Source: Cryobacterium melibiosiphilum (GTDB lineage Bacteria; Actinomycetota; Actinomycetes; Actinomycetales; Microbacteriaceae). From it: 32,645 bases of DNA. Location of the stretch: positions 1-32,645 of the forward strand of contig NZ_QZVS01000053.1 of the NCBI RefSeq assembly GCF_003602235.1. The letters run 5' to 3'. The notes under the pieces are model-generated. The model ran no database searches. It saw nothing but the letters and a program-made list of their open reading frames with translations, and had not been told where the DNA came from. The position numbers were made by a program, and so were the translations under genes. Of this stretch, positions 1-6,439 are shown one piece after another (position 1 is the first letter of the stretch; every line of letters starts with the position of its first letter).

Positions 1-206
1 CTCCTGTGTCCGACGGAAGTGTCTGTGACATATGCTCAGTTTAGCCGGAGGTGAACACAAATACAAGACTAACGCTGACGTTTTCTCATGAGTTTAGTAG
101 GTGTTTACACCACAGGTTTCGCCTCAGGCCGGCGTTTGTCTTTCACCTGAGCCTCTCACCCACCACCGACACTCCACCGGACCCACGGACTGCAGGCCGT
201 CTCGCG
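1..206. other. Intergenic stretch, no gene recognised
   Basis: No convincing coding region is seen before the repeat array. Both strands can be read for short distances, but composition and codon use do not suggest a gene. The first 35 bases (gtgtccgac, then gtgtctgtgacat) are less GC-rich than what follows and vaguely resemble the terminal regions of insertion sequences, but there is no transposase frame in the window to support this. Confidence 0.4.
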
Positions 207-965
207 GTGGTTTCGACACGGGCGCGCCAAGAGCGTGCGCGCCCTGCTCAACCAGCGGATGCTCGCTGGTTGAGCCTGCGCGCGTAGCGCGGCTGGTCGA
301 AACCCCCGTAGGACGACCTTCGGACCGAGGGTCGGCTCGCCGTGGTTTCGACACGGGCGCGCCAAGGGCGCGCGCGCCCTGCTCAACCAGCGAGACGGGG
401 GGATCTCGCTGGTTGAGCCTGCGCGCGTAGCGCGGCTGGTCGAAACCCCCGTAGGACGACCTTCGGACCGAGGGTCGGCTCGCGGTGGTTTCGACACGGG
501 CGCGCCAAGAGCGTGCGCGCCCTGCTCAACCAGCGGATGCTCGCTGGTTGAGCCTGCGCGCGTAGCGCGGCTGGTCGAAACCCCCGTAGGACGACCTTCG
601 GACCGAGGGTCGGCTCGCCGTGGTTTCGACACGGGCGCGCCAAGGGCGCGCGCGCCCTGCTCAACCAGCGAGACGGGGGGATCTCGCTGGTTGAGCCTGC
701 GCGCGTAGCGCGGCTGGTCGAAACCCCCGTAGGACGACCTTCGGACCGAGGGTCGGCTCGCGGTGGTTTCGACACGGGCGCGCCAAGGGCGCGCGCGCCC
801 TGCTCAACCAGCGAGACGGAGGGGAAGCGCGCTGGTCGAAACCTCGTAGGCCGATCTTCGGCGTGTAGGTCGGGTTGCGGTGGTTTCGACACGGGCGCGC
901 CTGTCTCGGCAGGCTCGACAACCGACGCGCGCGCCCTGCCGCCGGATCGAGCTTGTCGAGATCTC
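207..965. repeat. Tandem array of long imperfect palindromes (135/143-bp alternating spacing)
   Basis: The marker TTTCGACACG occurs at 211, 346, 489, 624, 767 and 884, giving intervals of 135, 143, 135, 143 and 117 bp. Two slightly different units therefore alternate as a 278-bp higher-order repeat that occurs about twice. Each unit pairs GGTTTCGACACGGGCGCGCC and GCTCAACCAGCG with CGCTGGTTGAGC and GGTCGAAACC, so every unit can form long stems. The two unit types differ mainly in the loop between CAACCAGCG and CGCTGGTTG (gatgct versus an agacggggggat form). The last unit is divergent and ends in a GATCGAGCTTGTCGAG variant at about 950. The array abuts the 3' end of pnkp, which reads toward it, so it may also help end that transcript (inference). 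Confidence 0.9.
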
Positions 966-994
966 AATCAGCGAGGGGGCGGGCGGGGGCCGCG

Positions 995-3508
995 CTAGAG
1001 GCGGGGGTCTACGGGCTCGGACTCCATGGCCAGCACCCCGAAGACGGCCTGGTGCACCCGCCAGAGGGGCTCGTCGGCGACGAAACGCTCGACGGCCTCG
1101 ACCCCGAGCGCGTACTCCCGCAGCGCCATCGAGCGCTTGTGCCCCACGTCTCGGTCGCGCAGGCGCGCCAGGTTGGCCGGATCCAGGTAGTCCGGCCCGT
1201 AGATGATCCGCAGATACTCCGCCCCGCGCACCTTGATGCCCGGCTGCGCGAGCGAGCGACTTCCGCGCACCAGCCCCGCCACCGGCTTCACGACCATGCC
1301 CTCGCCACCGCCCGCGGTGAGCTCCTCCCACCACAGAGTCGCCGCGGCCTCCGACTCCGCCGACGTCAGATCCACCTCAATGCTCCGGGTGCGGCGAATG
1401 AACTCCCCATCAACCACAGCGAGCCGATCCGCCACCCCAAGATGCCACGAATGCTCCCGCCCCAGGTGACCCGCTCCCTCCGACGCGAGCAGCTGGAACG
1501 GCGCCAGCTGCACCGCAGACGACTGGCTGTACCGCCGATAAGCATCCCGGTATGCGAATGCATTCCCCGCCCGCCGCTGCGTGCGCGCGAGCAGCTCGCC
1601 CACATCAACCCCGCGGTCCACCGCGGTCTGCAACACCCCCACCGCTGCTGGCAGAGCGGATGTCGCCGCCGCCGCGACACTCGCAAACTGCTCCCGAATC
1701 AACGCTCCCGCCTTCAGCGACCAGGGCAGCAGTTCCGCATCGAACAACAGCCACGACCCACCAAACTCGTCCCACAGCCCGGCCGCCTCCGCGGCCCGGT
1801 CGAGCCGTGCCAAAAACTCAGACGTTTCAGCCTCGCCGAAGAACGGCCGGCCGGTGCGCGTGTGAACCGCGCCGCGCCATCCGTCGGCCGCACCAAACCG
1901 GGCCGGGTCGCGGGTCAGCAGCACGACCGCGCGGGATCCCATGTGTTTCTCCTCGCAGATCACCCGCTCCAGCCCCTCGCGGCGGTACGCGGCGAACGCT
2001 TCGGCCGGGTGCTCCAAAACGCCCTCCAGCGCAGACTCCGCAGGGGGACTCATCGTCGGCGGCAGATAGACGAGCCGCCGCGGATCCGTCGCGAACCGGC
2101 TCATCACCTCCAAAGCCCCGGCGGCGTTGTCCTCGCGAATGCCGACCTTGCCGAACACCCGCGTCTCGACCATCTGTTTGCCGAGCACGTCGTCGATCCG
2201 CAACAGCGATGGGTCACGAGAAACCTCGACAGGCTTCAGCGGCACCACCGGCGCATACCAAACCTGCTCGGCCGCAACGCTCACGACCTCCTTCTCGGGA
2301 TACCGCAGCGCGCTGAGCGTGCCGCCGAACACGCATCCGGTGTCGAGGCACATGGTGCCGTTCACCCACTCCGCCTCGAGGGTCGGCACGTGCCCGTACA
2401 ACACGGTCGCCGTGCCCCGATAGTCCGCGGCCCACGGCAGCCGCACCGGCAGCCCATACTCGTCGGTCTCGCCCGTCGTGTCGCCGAACAGTGCGAACGC
2501 GCGCACCCGTCCCGACGCGCGCCCGTGATACTTCTCGATCAGTCCGGCGTGCGCCACGACCAGCCGGCCCTCGTCGAGCACGAGGTGCGACACCAGGTCG
2601 CGGCAGAACTGCAGCACCTCACGGCGAAACTCCTCCGTCTCGCTGGAGAGCTGCGCGAGCGTCTCGGCCAGCCCGTGGCTCGGCTGCACCTTCTTGCCCT
2701 CGAGCGCGCGCACCAGCTTCGCCTCGTGGTTGCCCGGCACGGCCAGGGCGTGGCCGGCTGCGACCATGCCCATCACCAGCCGCAGCACGCCGGGGGTGTC
2801 CGGCCCGCGGTCGACGAGGTCGCCCAAGAACACCGCCCGGCGGCCCTCAACATGAACCGCGTCAACGGCCCGCCCCGACTCATCGAACACCACGTCATAC
2901 CCGAGCCGGCCGAGCAGCGTCTCGAGCTCCGACCGGCACCCGTGCACATCGCCGATCGCGTCGAACGGTCCCTTTTCCCCACTCCGGTCGTTCAGCAGCG
3001 GTTCGCGCGCGAACTGCGCCGCCGCGATCTCCTCGACGCCGTTCAGCACATGCACCCGCCGAAAGCCCTCCTTGCCCAACTGCTTCAACGAGCGGCGCAG
3101 CTGGTCATGCTGGCGTTTCACAACGGATGCCCCGAAACTCCGGTCCGCCCGCGCCGCATTCCGCGCCACGCAGACACCCTCCGGCACGTCGAGCACCACC
3201 GCGACCGGCAGCACGTCGTGGGCGCGGGCCAGCTCGATCAGCGAGCGGCGGGCATCCGCCTGCACGTTGGTGGCGTCGATGACGGTCAGCAGCCCCGCGT
3301 CGAGGCGCTTGCCCGCCACGAAGCGCAGCGCCTCGAACGCCGCCGCGGTCGCCGCCTGGTCGTTCTCGTCGTTGGACACCAGCCCGCGAAAGAAGTCACT
3401 CGACAGGGTCTCGAAGGGCGCGAAATGGGTGGCGGCGAAGGTGGACTTTCCCGACCCCGAGGCGCCGACCAGTACCACGAGTGACATCACGGGCAGGGGC
3501 AGAATCAT
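995..3508 (-). CDS. pnkp: Pnkp: polynucleotide kinase-phosphatase-ligase of the bacterial RNA repair system
   Basis: This 837-residue three-domain enzyme heals and seals cleaved RNA ends in the cytoplasm. The N-terminal kinase has a P-loop, GASGSGKST, at residues 15-23. The central binuclear metallophosphatase shows GDVHGC (about residue 185), GDLVDRGPDT and GNHEAK (about 258). The C-terminal ligase/adenylyltransferase carries the lysine motif EEKHMGSR (about 518-523). Order and length match bacterial Pnkp. The ATG at 3508 is chosen because AAAGGA lies just upstream and it overlaps the hen1 stop as ATGA; an ATG seven codons further in would remove the residues before MSLVVLVG and has no better ribosome site. 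In the known system Pnkp works with Hen1, which methylates the repaired 3' end before ligation. The gene runs into the palindromic array just past its TAG. Confidence 0.95.
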   Translation of the reverse strand: MILPLPVMSLVVLVGASGSGKSTFAATHFAPFETLSSDFFRGLVSNDENDQAATAAAFEALRFVAGKRLDAGLLTVIDATNVQADARRSLIELARAHDVLPVAVVLDVPEGVCVARNAARADRSFGASVVKRQHDQLRRSLKQLGKEGFRRVHVLNGVEEIAAAQFAREPLLNDRSGEKGPFDAIGDVHGCRSELETLLGRLGYDVVFDESGRAVDAVHVEGRRAVFLGDLVDRGPDTPGVLRLVMGMVAAGHALAVPGNHEAKLVRALEGKKVQPSHGLAETLAQLSSETEEFRREVLQFCRDLVSHLVLDEGRLVVAHAGLIEKYHGRASGRVRAFALFGDTTGETDEYGLPVRLPWAADYRGTATVLYGHVPTLEAEWVNGTMCLDTGCVFGGTLSALRYPEKEVVSVAAEQVWYAPVVPLKPVEVSRDPSLLRIDDVLGKQMVETRVFGKVGIREDNAAGALEVMSRFATDPRRLVYLPPTMSPPAESALEGVLEHPAEAFAAYRREGLERVICEEKHMGSRAVVLLTRDPARFGAADGWRGAVHTRTGRPFFGEAETSEFLARLDRAAEAAGLWDEFGGSWLLFDAELLPWSLKAGALIREQFASVAAAATSALPAAVGVLQTAVDRGVDVGELLARTQRRAGNAFAYRDAYRRYSQSSAVQLAPFQLLASEGAGHLGREHSWHLGVADRLAVVDGEFIRRTRSIEVDLTSAESEAAATLWWEELTAGGGEGMVVKPVAGLVRGSRSLAQPGIKVRGAEYLRIIYGPDYLDPANLARLRDRDVGHKRSMALREYALGVEAVERFVADEPLWRVHQAVFGVLAMESEPVDPRL

Positions 3509-5043
3509 GGGCGGTCCTTTCGAAACAGGGCGAGCTGGGTGGGAGAGCCGAGCTGGGCGTCGACCTCGCCGACCGTGCGGTACTCGACCGCGTAGCCGCG
3601 GCGGTCCGCGACGCCCGACGCCCAGGAAGCGAACTCCGCCCGCGACCACTCGAACCGGTGGTCGCTGTGCCGCATCGTGCCGGCGGGCAGCGCCTCGAAC
3701 AGGGCGTTGTAGTCGCCGTTCGGCGTGGTGACGATGACCGCGCCCGGCGCGGCCGCTCCGAAGACGGATGCCTCCAGCGCCGGCAGCCGCTCCAGGTCCA
3801 GGTGCTCGATCACCTCCATCAGCACGATCGCGTCGAGGCCGGCGAGCCGGTCGTCCTGGTAGGTCACCGAGCTCTGCACCAGCTGCAGCCGCTCGCGCTG
3901 GCGGTCGCTGGCCTCGCGCAGGTTGAGCGCCCGGGCGGCGCGGGCGAGCGCGCTCGCGGAGACGTCGGATCCGATGATGGTCGTGAACGCGGAGTCCGTC
4001 GCCAGGCGCCGCAGCAGGGCGCCCTCGCCGCAGCCGACGTCGGCCACCGAGTGCGCGCCCACGTCGTGCAGGGCCGCGAGCACCGCCTCGGAGCGCTGAG
4101 CGGCGAGCGACACCGGGCGCGGCGCGGCGGCCGGCGATGACGGATGCGCCGGGTCGCCCGCCCGCGGCGCCGACGTTTCCGAGGTGCCCTGCACGGCCGA
4201 CGGAGAACCGTCGAGATCGCGCGGCGCGGCATCCGTCGACGTGCCCGGGTCGCTCTGCCCGGCCCGCTCGGAGGCCGACCCATCCTCGGAATCGCAGGCC
4301 GCGGCATCCGTCATCAGCTCCGTCGCCTCGTCGACCATCGACCGCTGATGCGCCAGATACCGCCGGGTGATCAGCTCCCGCTCGGGGTGATCGGGCAGCC
4401 AGCCCTCGCCCGCGCGCAGCAACTTGCCGACCTCGTCATCGCTGACCCAGTAGTGCTTCGCGTCATCGAGCACCGGCAGCAGCACGTAGAGGTGGCGCAG
4501 CGCGTCGCTCAGCCGCACGTTTCCGCGCAGCACCAGGTCGACGTAGACGGAGTCGCCCCAGTCCTTGAAGTCCGGGTCCAGGGCGATCGGCGTCTCCGTC
4601 ACGGTCCAGCCGAGCGGTTCGAACAGCCGCGTGACGAGCCCGGCGGTGTCGCGGCCCCGGGCCGGCAGCGCCGCCACGGTGATTTCGAGCGGCAGAGCGG
4701 ATGCCGCCAAATCCGGATACGACTCGCTCACCCCGTTCATCGCCGTGCGAAACACCTGCCCGAGCGCCACGGCGACCATCGAGGAGGACGCGTACGGCCG
4801 GTCGTTCACATAGCGCGAGAGTGTGGCGGAATCACTGCCGCGAAAGTGCTTGTCCCGCACCAGCCCGATCGGGTCGACCTCGAGCAGCAGCGCCACCGTG
4901 CAGCGCTCGGCGCTGACCTCGGGGTAGAACACGTGTGCCGTGCCGACGCTGAGCGCGAATTGTTGCGCGCGCTCCGGGTGTTTGCGCAGCAGGTGGCTCA
5001 GGTTGCCCGCGTCGGGCGCGGTCGAGGTAACGGTGACGAGCAC
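3505..5043 (-). CDS. hen1: Hen1: 3'-terminal RNA ribose 2'-O-methyltransferase
   Basis: This 512-residue protein is the partner of Pnkp. It methylates the 2'-OH of the 3' end at an RNA break so the same site cannot be cut again after sealing. The N-terminal part (MLVTVTSTAPDAGNLSHLLR onward) matches the bacterial Hen1 N-domain that activates Pnkp ligase. A low-complexity linker rich in Ser, Ala, Asp and Pro (about residues 245-310) joins it to the methyltransferase. There VADVGCGEG (about 331-340) is the S-adenosylmethionine loop, and EVIEH (about 408) with HSDHRFEW (about 459) supply the Glu-Glu-His-His metal site typical of Hen1. The GTG start at 5043 is chosen over upstream reading because AAGGAG sits five bases before it and upstream translation runs through the repeat element. 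Stop and pnkp start overlap, indicating translational coupling. Confidence 0.94.
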   Translation of the reverse strand: MLVTVTSTAPDAGNLSHLLRKHPERAQQFALSVGTAHVFYPEVSAERCTVALLLEVDPIGLVRDKHFRGSDSATLSRYVNDRPYASSSMVAVALGQVFRTAMNGVSESYPDLAASALPLEITVAALPARGRDTAGLVTRLFEPLGWTVTETPIALDPDFKDWGDSVYVDLVLRGNVRLSDALRHLYVLLPVLDDAKHYWVSDDEVGKLLRAGEGWLPDHPERELITRRYLAHQRSMVDEATELMTDAAACDSEDGSASERAGQSDPGTSTDAAPRDLDGSPSAVQGTSETSAPRAGDPAHPSSPAAAPRPVSLAAQRSEAVLAALHDVGAHSVADVGCGEGALLRRLATDSAFTTIIGSDVSASALARAARALNLREASDRQRERLQLVQSSVTYQDDRLAGLDAIVLMEVIEHLDLERLPALEASVFGAAAPGAVIVTTPNGDYNALFEALPAGTMRHSDHRFEWSRAEFASWASGVADRRGYAVEYRTVGEVDAQLGSPTQLALFRKDRP

Positions 5044-5047
5044 AAAG

Positions 5048-5053
5048 CTCCTT
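5048..5053 (-). promoter_or_regulatory. Ribosome binding site deciding the hen1 GTG start
   Basis: On the minus strand AAGGAG is followed by CTTT and then GTG. This is the best Shine-Dalgarno match nearby and fixes the non-ATG start. The frame stays open upstream for another 101 codons through the palindromic element, so a longest-frame call would be wrong. Confidence 0.8.
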
Positions 5054-5096
5054 CGGTAGGCAAAGGTAGACCGCCAGTCTATTGACGCCCCGTTCC

Positions 5097-5181
5097 GTAC
5101 CATTCGACGGTGTTCAGCCGCGAAGACGGCATTCTGGGCGCGGCTTCGGTCGTTTCGCGGCTGATGTCCGTCGAATGGTAC
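5097..5181. repeat. Palindromic element, copy 1 (85 bp)
   Basis: It begins GTACCATTCGACGG and ends CCGTCGAATGGTAC. Complementarity continues inward: TTCAGCCGCGAA on the left pairs with TTCGCGGCTGA on the right, giving arms of about 28 bases with few mismatches around a GC-rich loop. It lies 53 bp upstream of the hen1 start, so it could fold in the hen1 5' leader. Confidence 0.9.
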
Positions 5182-5243
5182 GCGGTAGTCGGTGCGGCAA
5201 CCAAAGCCGGCGACGGATGCCCCGGCCCCAGCCCGTCTAGGCC

Positions 5244-5313
5244 GTCGCGGCACTCGTAGTGCGAGCCGGCACCTCTCCGAACACGTGCCCGCTCGCACAA
5301 CGAGTGCCGCGAT
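5244..5313. repeat. Near-perfect stem-loop, 29-base arms
   Basis: The left arm at 5244-5272 (starting GTCGCGGCACTCGT) and the right arm at 5285-5313 (ending ACGAGTGCCGCGAT) are reverse complements with three mismatches over 29 bases, around a 12-base loop. It lacks the GTACCATTCGACGG ends, so it is not another copy of the 85-bp element. There is no U-tract, which argues against a simple terminator. Confidence 0.85.
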
Positions 5314-5371
5314 GCAGCCACCGGCCCAGACTCGCGCTCGTGGCACGCTGAACCATTCGACGCCGAGAAAA

Positions 5372-5411
5372 GATAAAGTTATCAGCGCTCAAAAGCGTTG
5401 ATAACTTTATC
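5372..5411. repeat. AT-rich stem-loop, 18-base arms, beside a half-site of the 85-bp element
   Basis: GATAAAGTTATCAGCGCT at 5372-5389 pairs with AGCGTTGATAACTTTATC at 5394-5411, 17 of 18 matching, around a 4-base loop. It is strikingly AT-rich against its surroundings. Immediately to the left, ACCATTCGACG at 5352-5362 matches the terminal repeat of the 85-bp elements, so this may be a damaged or rebuilt copy. Confidence 0.85.
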
Positions 5412-5501
5412 AAAGCCGACACTGAGATCGCCACGACAGGGCGTCCGCTGACCTGACTGGCCGACGAAACGAGAGCCGCGAAGCAGCGATCCCCGTGCCG
5501 C

Positions 5502-5586
5502 GTACCATTCGACGGTGTTCAGCCACGAATAGGTCGGTTTGAACCCGTAACCCCCACTTTCGGGTTCAAACACCGTCGAATGGTAC
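5502..5586. repeat. Palindromic element, copy 2 (85 bp)
   Basis: The same 14-bp terminal inverted repeats, extended to 18 perfect bases (GTACCATTCGACGGTGTT and its complement). Inside is a separate 11-bp hairpin, GTTTGAACCCG with CGGGTTCAAAC, so this copy would fold as a two-storey stem. Its left inner sequence (TGTTCAGCC) is shared with copy 1, while the right inner sequence is unrelated to copy 1. Confidence 0.9.
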
Positions 5587-5606
5587 GGGAGGCCGACCCG
5601 AGCGCG

Positions 5607-5732
5607 GTGATGGCGACCTCCGCAGCCGGCCGGGCCGAAGCTGCCGCTTCGAGAACCCCGGCAGCAGAACCCGGGGCAAGGGGTTGGGTGCGTTAGCGCC
5701 CACCCCGCGGCAGGCCTGCAACCCCGGCAGAG
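5607..5732 (+). repeat. Left arm of a large inverted duplication
   Basis: This segment, from gtgatggcgac to ccggcagag, recurs in reverse complement at 5955-6069. Landmarks in order in both: GTGATGGCGAC, CCCGGCAGC, GGGCAAGG, AGCGCCCAC and CCGCGGCAGGC. The two arms lie either side of palindromic element copy 3, with copies 2 and 4 at their outer ends. Confidence 0.75.
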
Positions 5733-5763
5733 CGGTTCGAGCGGGCCAAGAGTCGGGCCCGCT

Positions 5764-5849
5764 GTACCATTCGACGGAGTTGAGCCCGAAAATACTCGCT
5801 CGCGGCCCGGATCGGGCTGGTTTCGCAGCTGAATACCGTCGAATGGTAC
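5764..5849. repeat. Palindromic element, copy 3 (86 bp)
   Basis: Terminal inverted repeats as in the other copies. The left inner sequence is GGAGTTGAG and the right inner sequence is GCTGAATACC. These two distinct ends reappear swapped in copy 4, so copies 3 and 4 are in opposite orientation. It sits near the centre of the large inverted duplication. Confidence 0.9.
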
Positions 5850-5954
5850 GCGCGCCACGGATGACCCGGCGCCAGCCGATAAGCCGGACAGACGAGGTCG
5901 CCGGGCCAGCTACGAATCGCTCCACGGCCTGGAGCAATCGATGGGGGATCTGCC

Positions 5955-6069
5955 CTCTGCCGGAGTTTCGGGCCTGCCGCGGTGTGGGCGCTGGCGCGCC
6001 CAAACCTTGCCCTGGGGTCCGCTGCCGGGCTCCCCGAGACCGCGGCGATCACCCGGCCGTCGCCATCAC
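5955..6069 (-). repeat. Right arm of the large inverted duplication
   Basis: Reverse complement of the 5607-5732 segment with many substitutions. The stretch between this arm and copy 3 is about 75 bp longer than on the left side, so the duplication is old or has suffered an insertion or deletion. Confidence 0.72.
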
Positions 6070-6089
6070 GGCACCCGAGCCCGCCGCCC

Positions 6090-6174
6090 GTACCATTCGA
6101 CGGTATTCAGCGCCAAAACCATCGTTTCCGGGCCCACCCGCGCGTTTCACGGCCTCAACTCCGTCGAATGGTAC
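6090..6174. repeat. Palindromic element, copy 4 (85 bp)
   Basis: Begins GTACCATTCGACGGTATTCAGC and ends CTCAACTCCGTCGAATGGTAC apart from the last few shared bases. Its inner ends are those of copy 3 in reverse order. The middle (ccaaaaccatcg...) differs from all other copies, while the total length is kept at 85 bp. Confidence 0.9.
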
Positions 6175-6249
6175 GGGGGCGCGCCGGGCGCTTCCGGGGC
6201 CGAATGGCGCTCGTGTTTATGTGAGGTGATCTCGGGTTTTCCTGATAAA

Positions 6250-6300
6250 CCCCCCATCTGAGGCACAAAACCTCTGGTCTACACCCCCCGTTTGGGGTAC
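6250..6300 (+). promoter_or_regulatory. Two CCCCC...GGGG operator-like sites before the first exopolysaccharide gene
   Basis: CCCCCCGTTTGGGG at 6284-6297 and a weaker CCCCCCATCTGAGG at 6250-6263 are direct repeats 34 bp apart. A related site, CCCCCACTTTAGGGG, is found in reverse orientation at 19385-19399, just before the LASTG protein gene. The shared core is CCCCC, two free bases, a T-rich triplet, a purine and GGG. The position about 140-190 bp before the priming transferase start fits a regulator binding site near the operon promoter. The regulator is not in the window. Confidence 0.4.
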
Positions 6301-6439
6301 GTTATTTCAGTGATCGGTCTCTCCAGTCACGACAGCACCACCGAGACCGTCTGGGCACCGGAGCCGCACTATCGGCGGCACCGGTTTCGTCGCTCCCGAC
6401 AGGCACGAACCGTACCGAACAGGCAAGTGGGGAAGCGAC
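6301..6439 (+). other. Probable 5' leader of the first exopolysaccharide operon
   Basis: About 140 bases without a gene lie between the operator-like site and the ATG at 6440. GGTCTC at 6316 and GAGACC at 6343 can pair, and a second region around 6370-6415 has short complementary pieces, but no known riboswitch class is recognised. The segment ends in the ribosome site GGGGAAG. Confidence 0.3.

Noticed and set aside
1..35. Possible insertion-sequence end at the window start
   Set aside because: The resemblance is weak, there is no transposase frame and no matching opposite end.
156..967. Long open frames through the palindromic array on the minus strand (158 and 194 codons)
   Set aside because: They read the same repeat several times with Arg/Ala/Pro-rich output and exist only because the repeat lacks stops; no ribosome site or known domain.
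875..3484. 869-codon plus-strand frame opposite pnkp
   Set aside because: It is the antisense shadow of a high-GC gene; composition is His/Arg/Pro-rich and the minus strand carries all the kinase, phosphatase and ligase motifs.
5372..5411. Rho-independent terminator or chromosome dimer resolution (dif) site
   Set aside because: The stem is AT-rich with no following T-run, no gene ends nearby on either strand, and it does not match the actinobacterial dif pattern as I remember it.
5097..6174. CRISPR array or integron attC array
   Set aside because: Spacing between elements is irregular (about 180-320 bp), the repeats are inverted rather than direct, no cas or integrase gene is present, and the attC core sequences are not recognised.
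5382..6261. Several 60-180-codon frames in the hen1-polysaccharide gap (both strands)
   Set aside because: Their shared peptides (VPFDGI, STPSNGT) simply translate the palindromic elements in different frames; no single frame spans the region.
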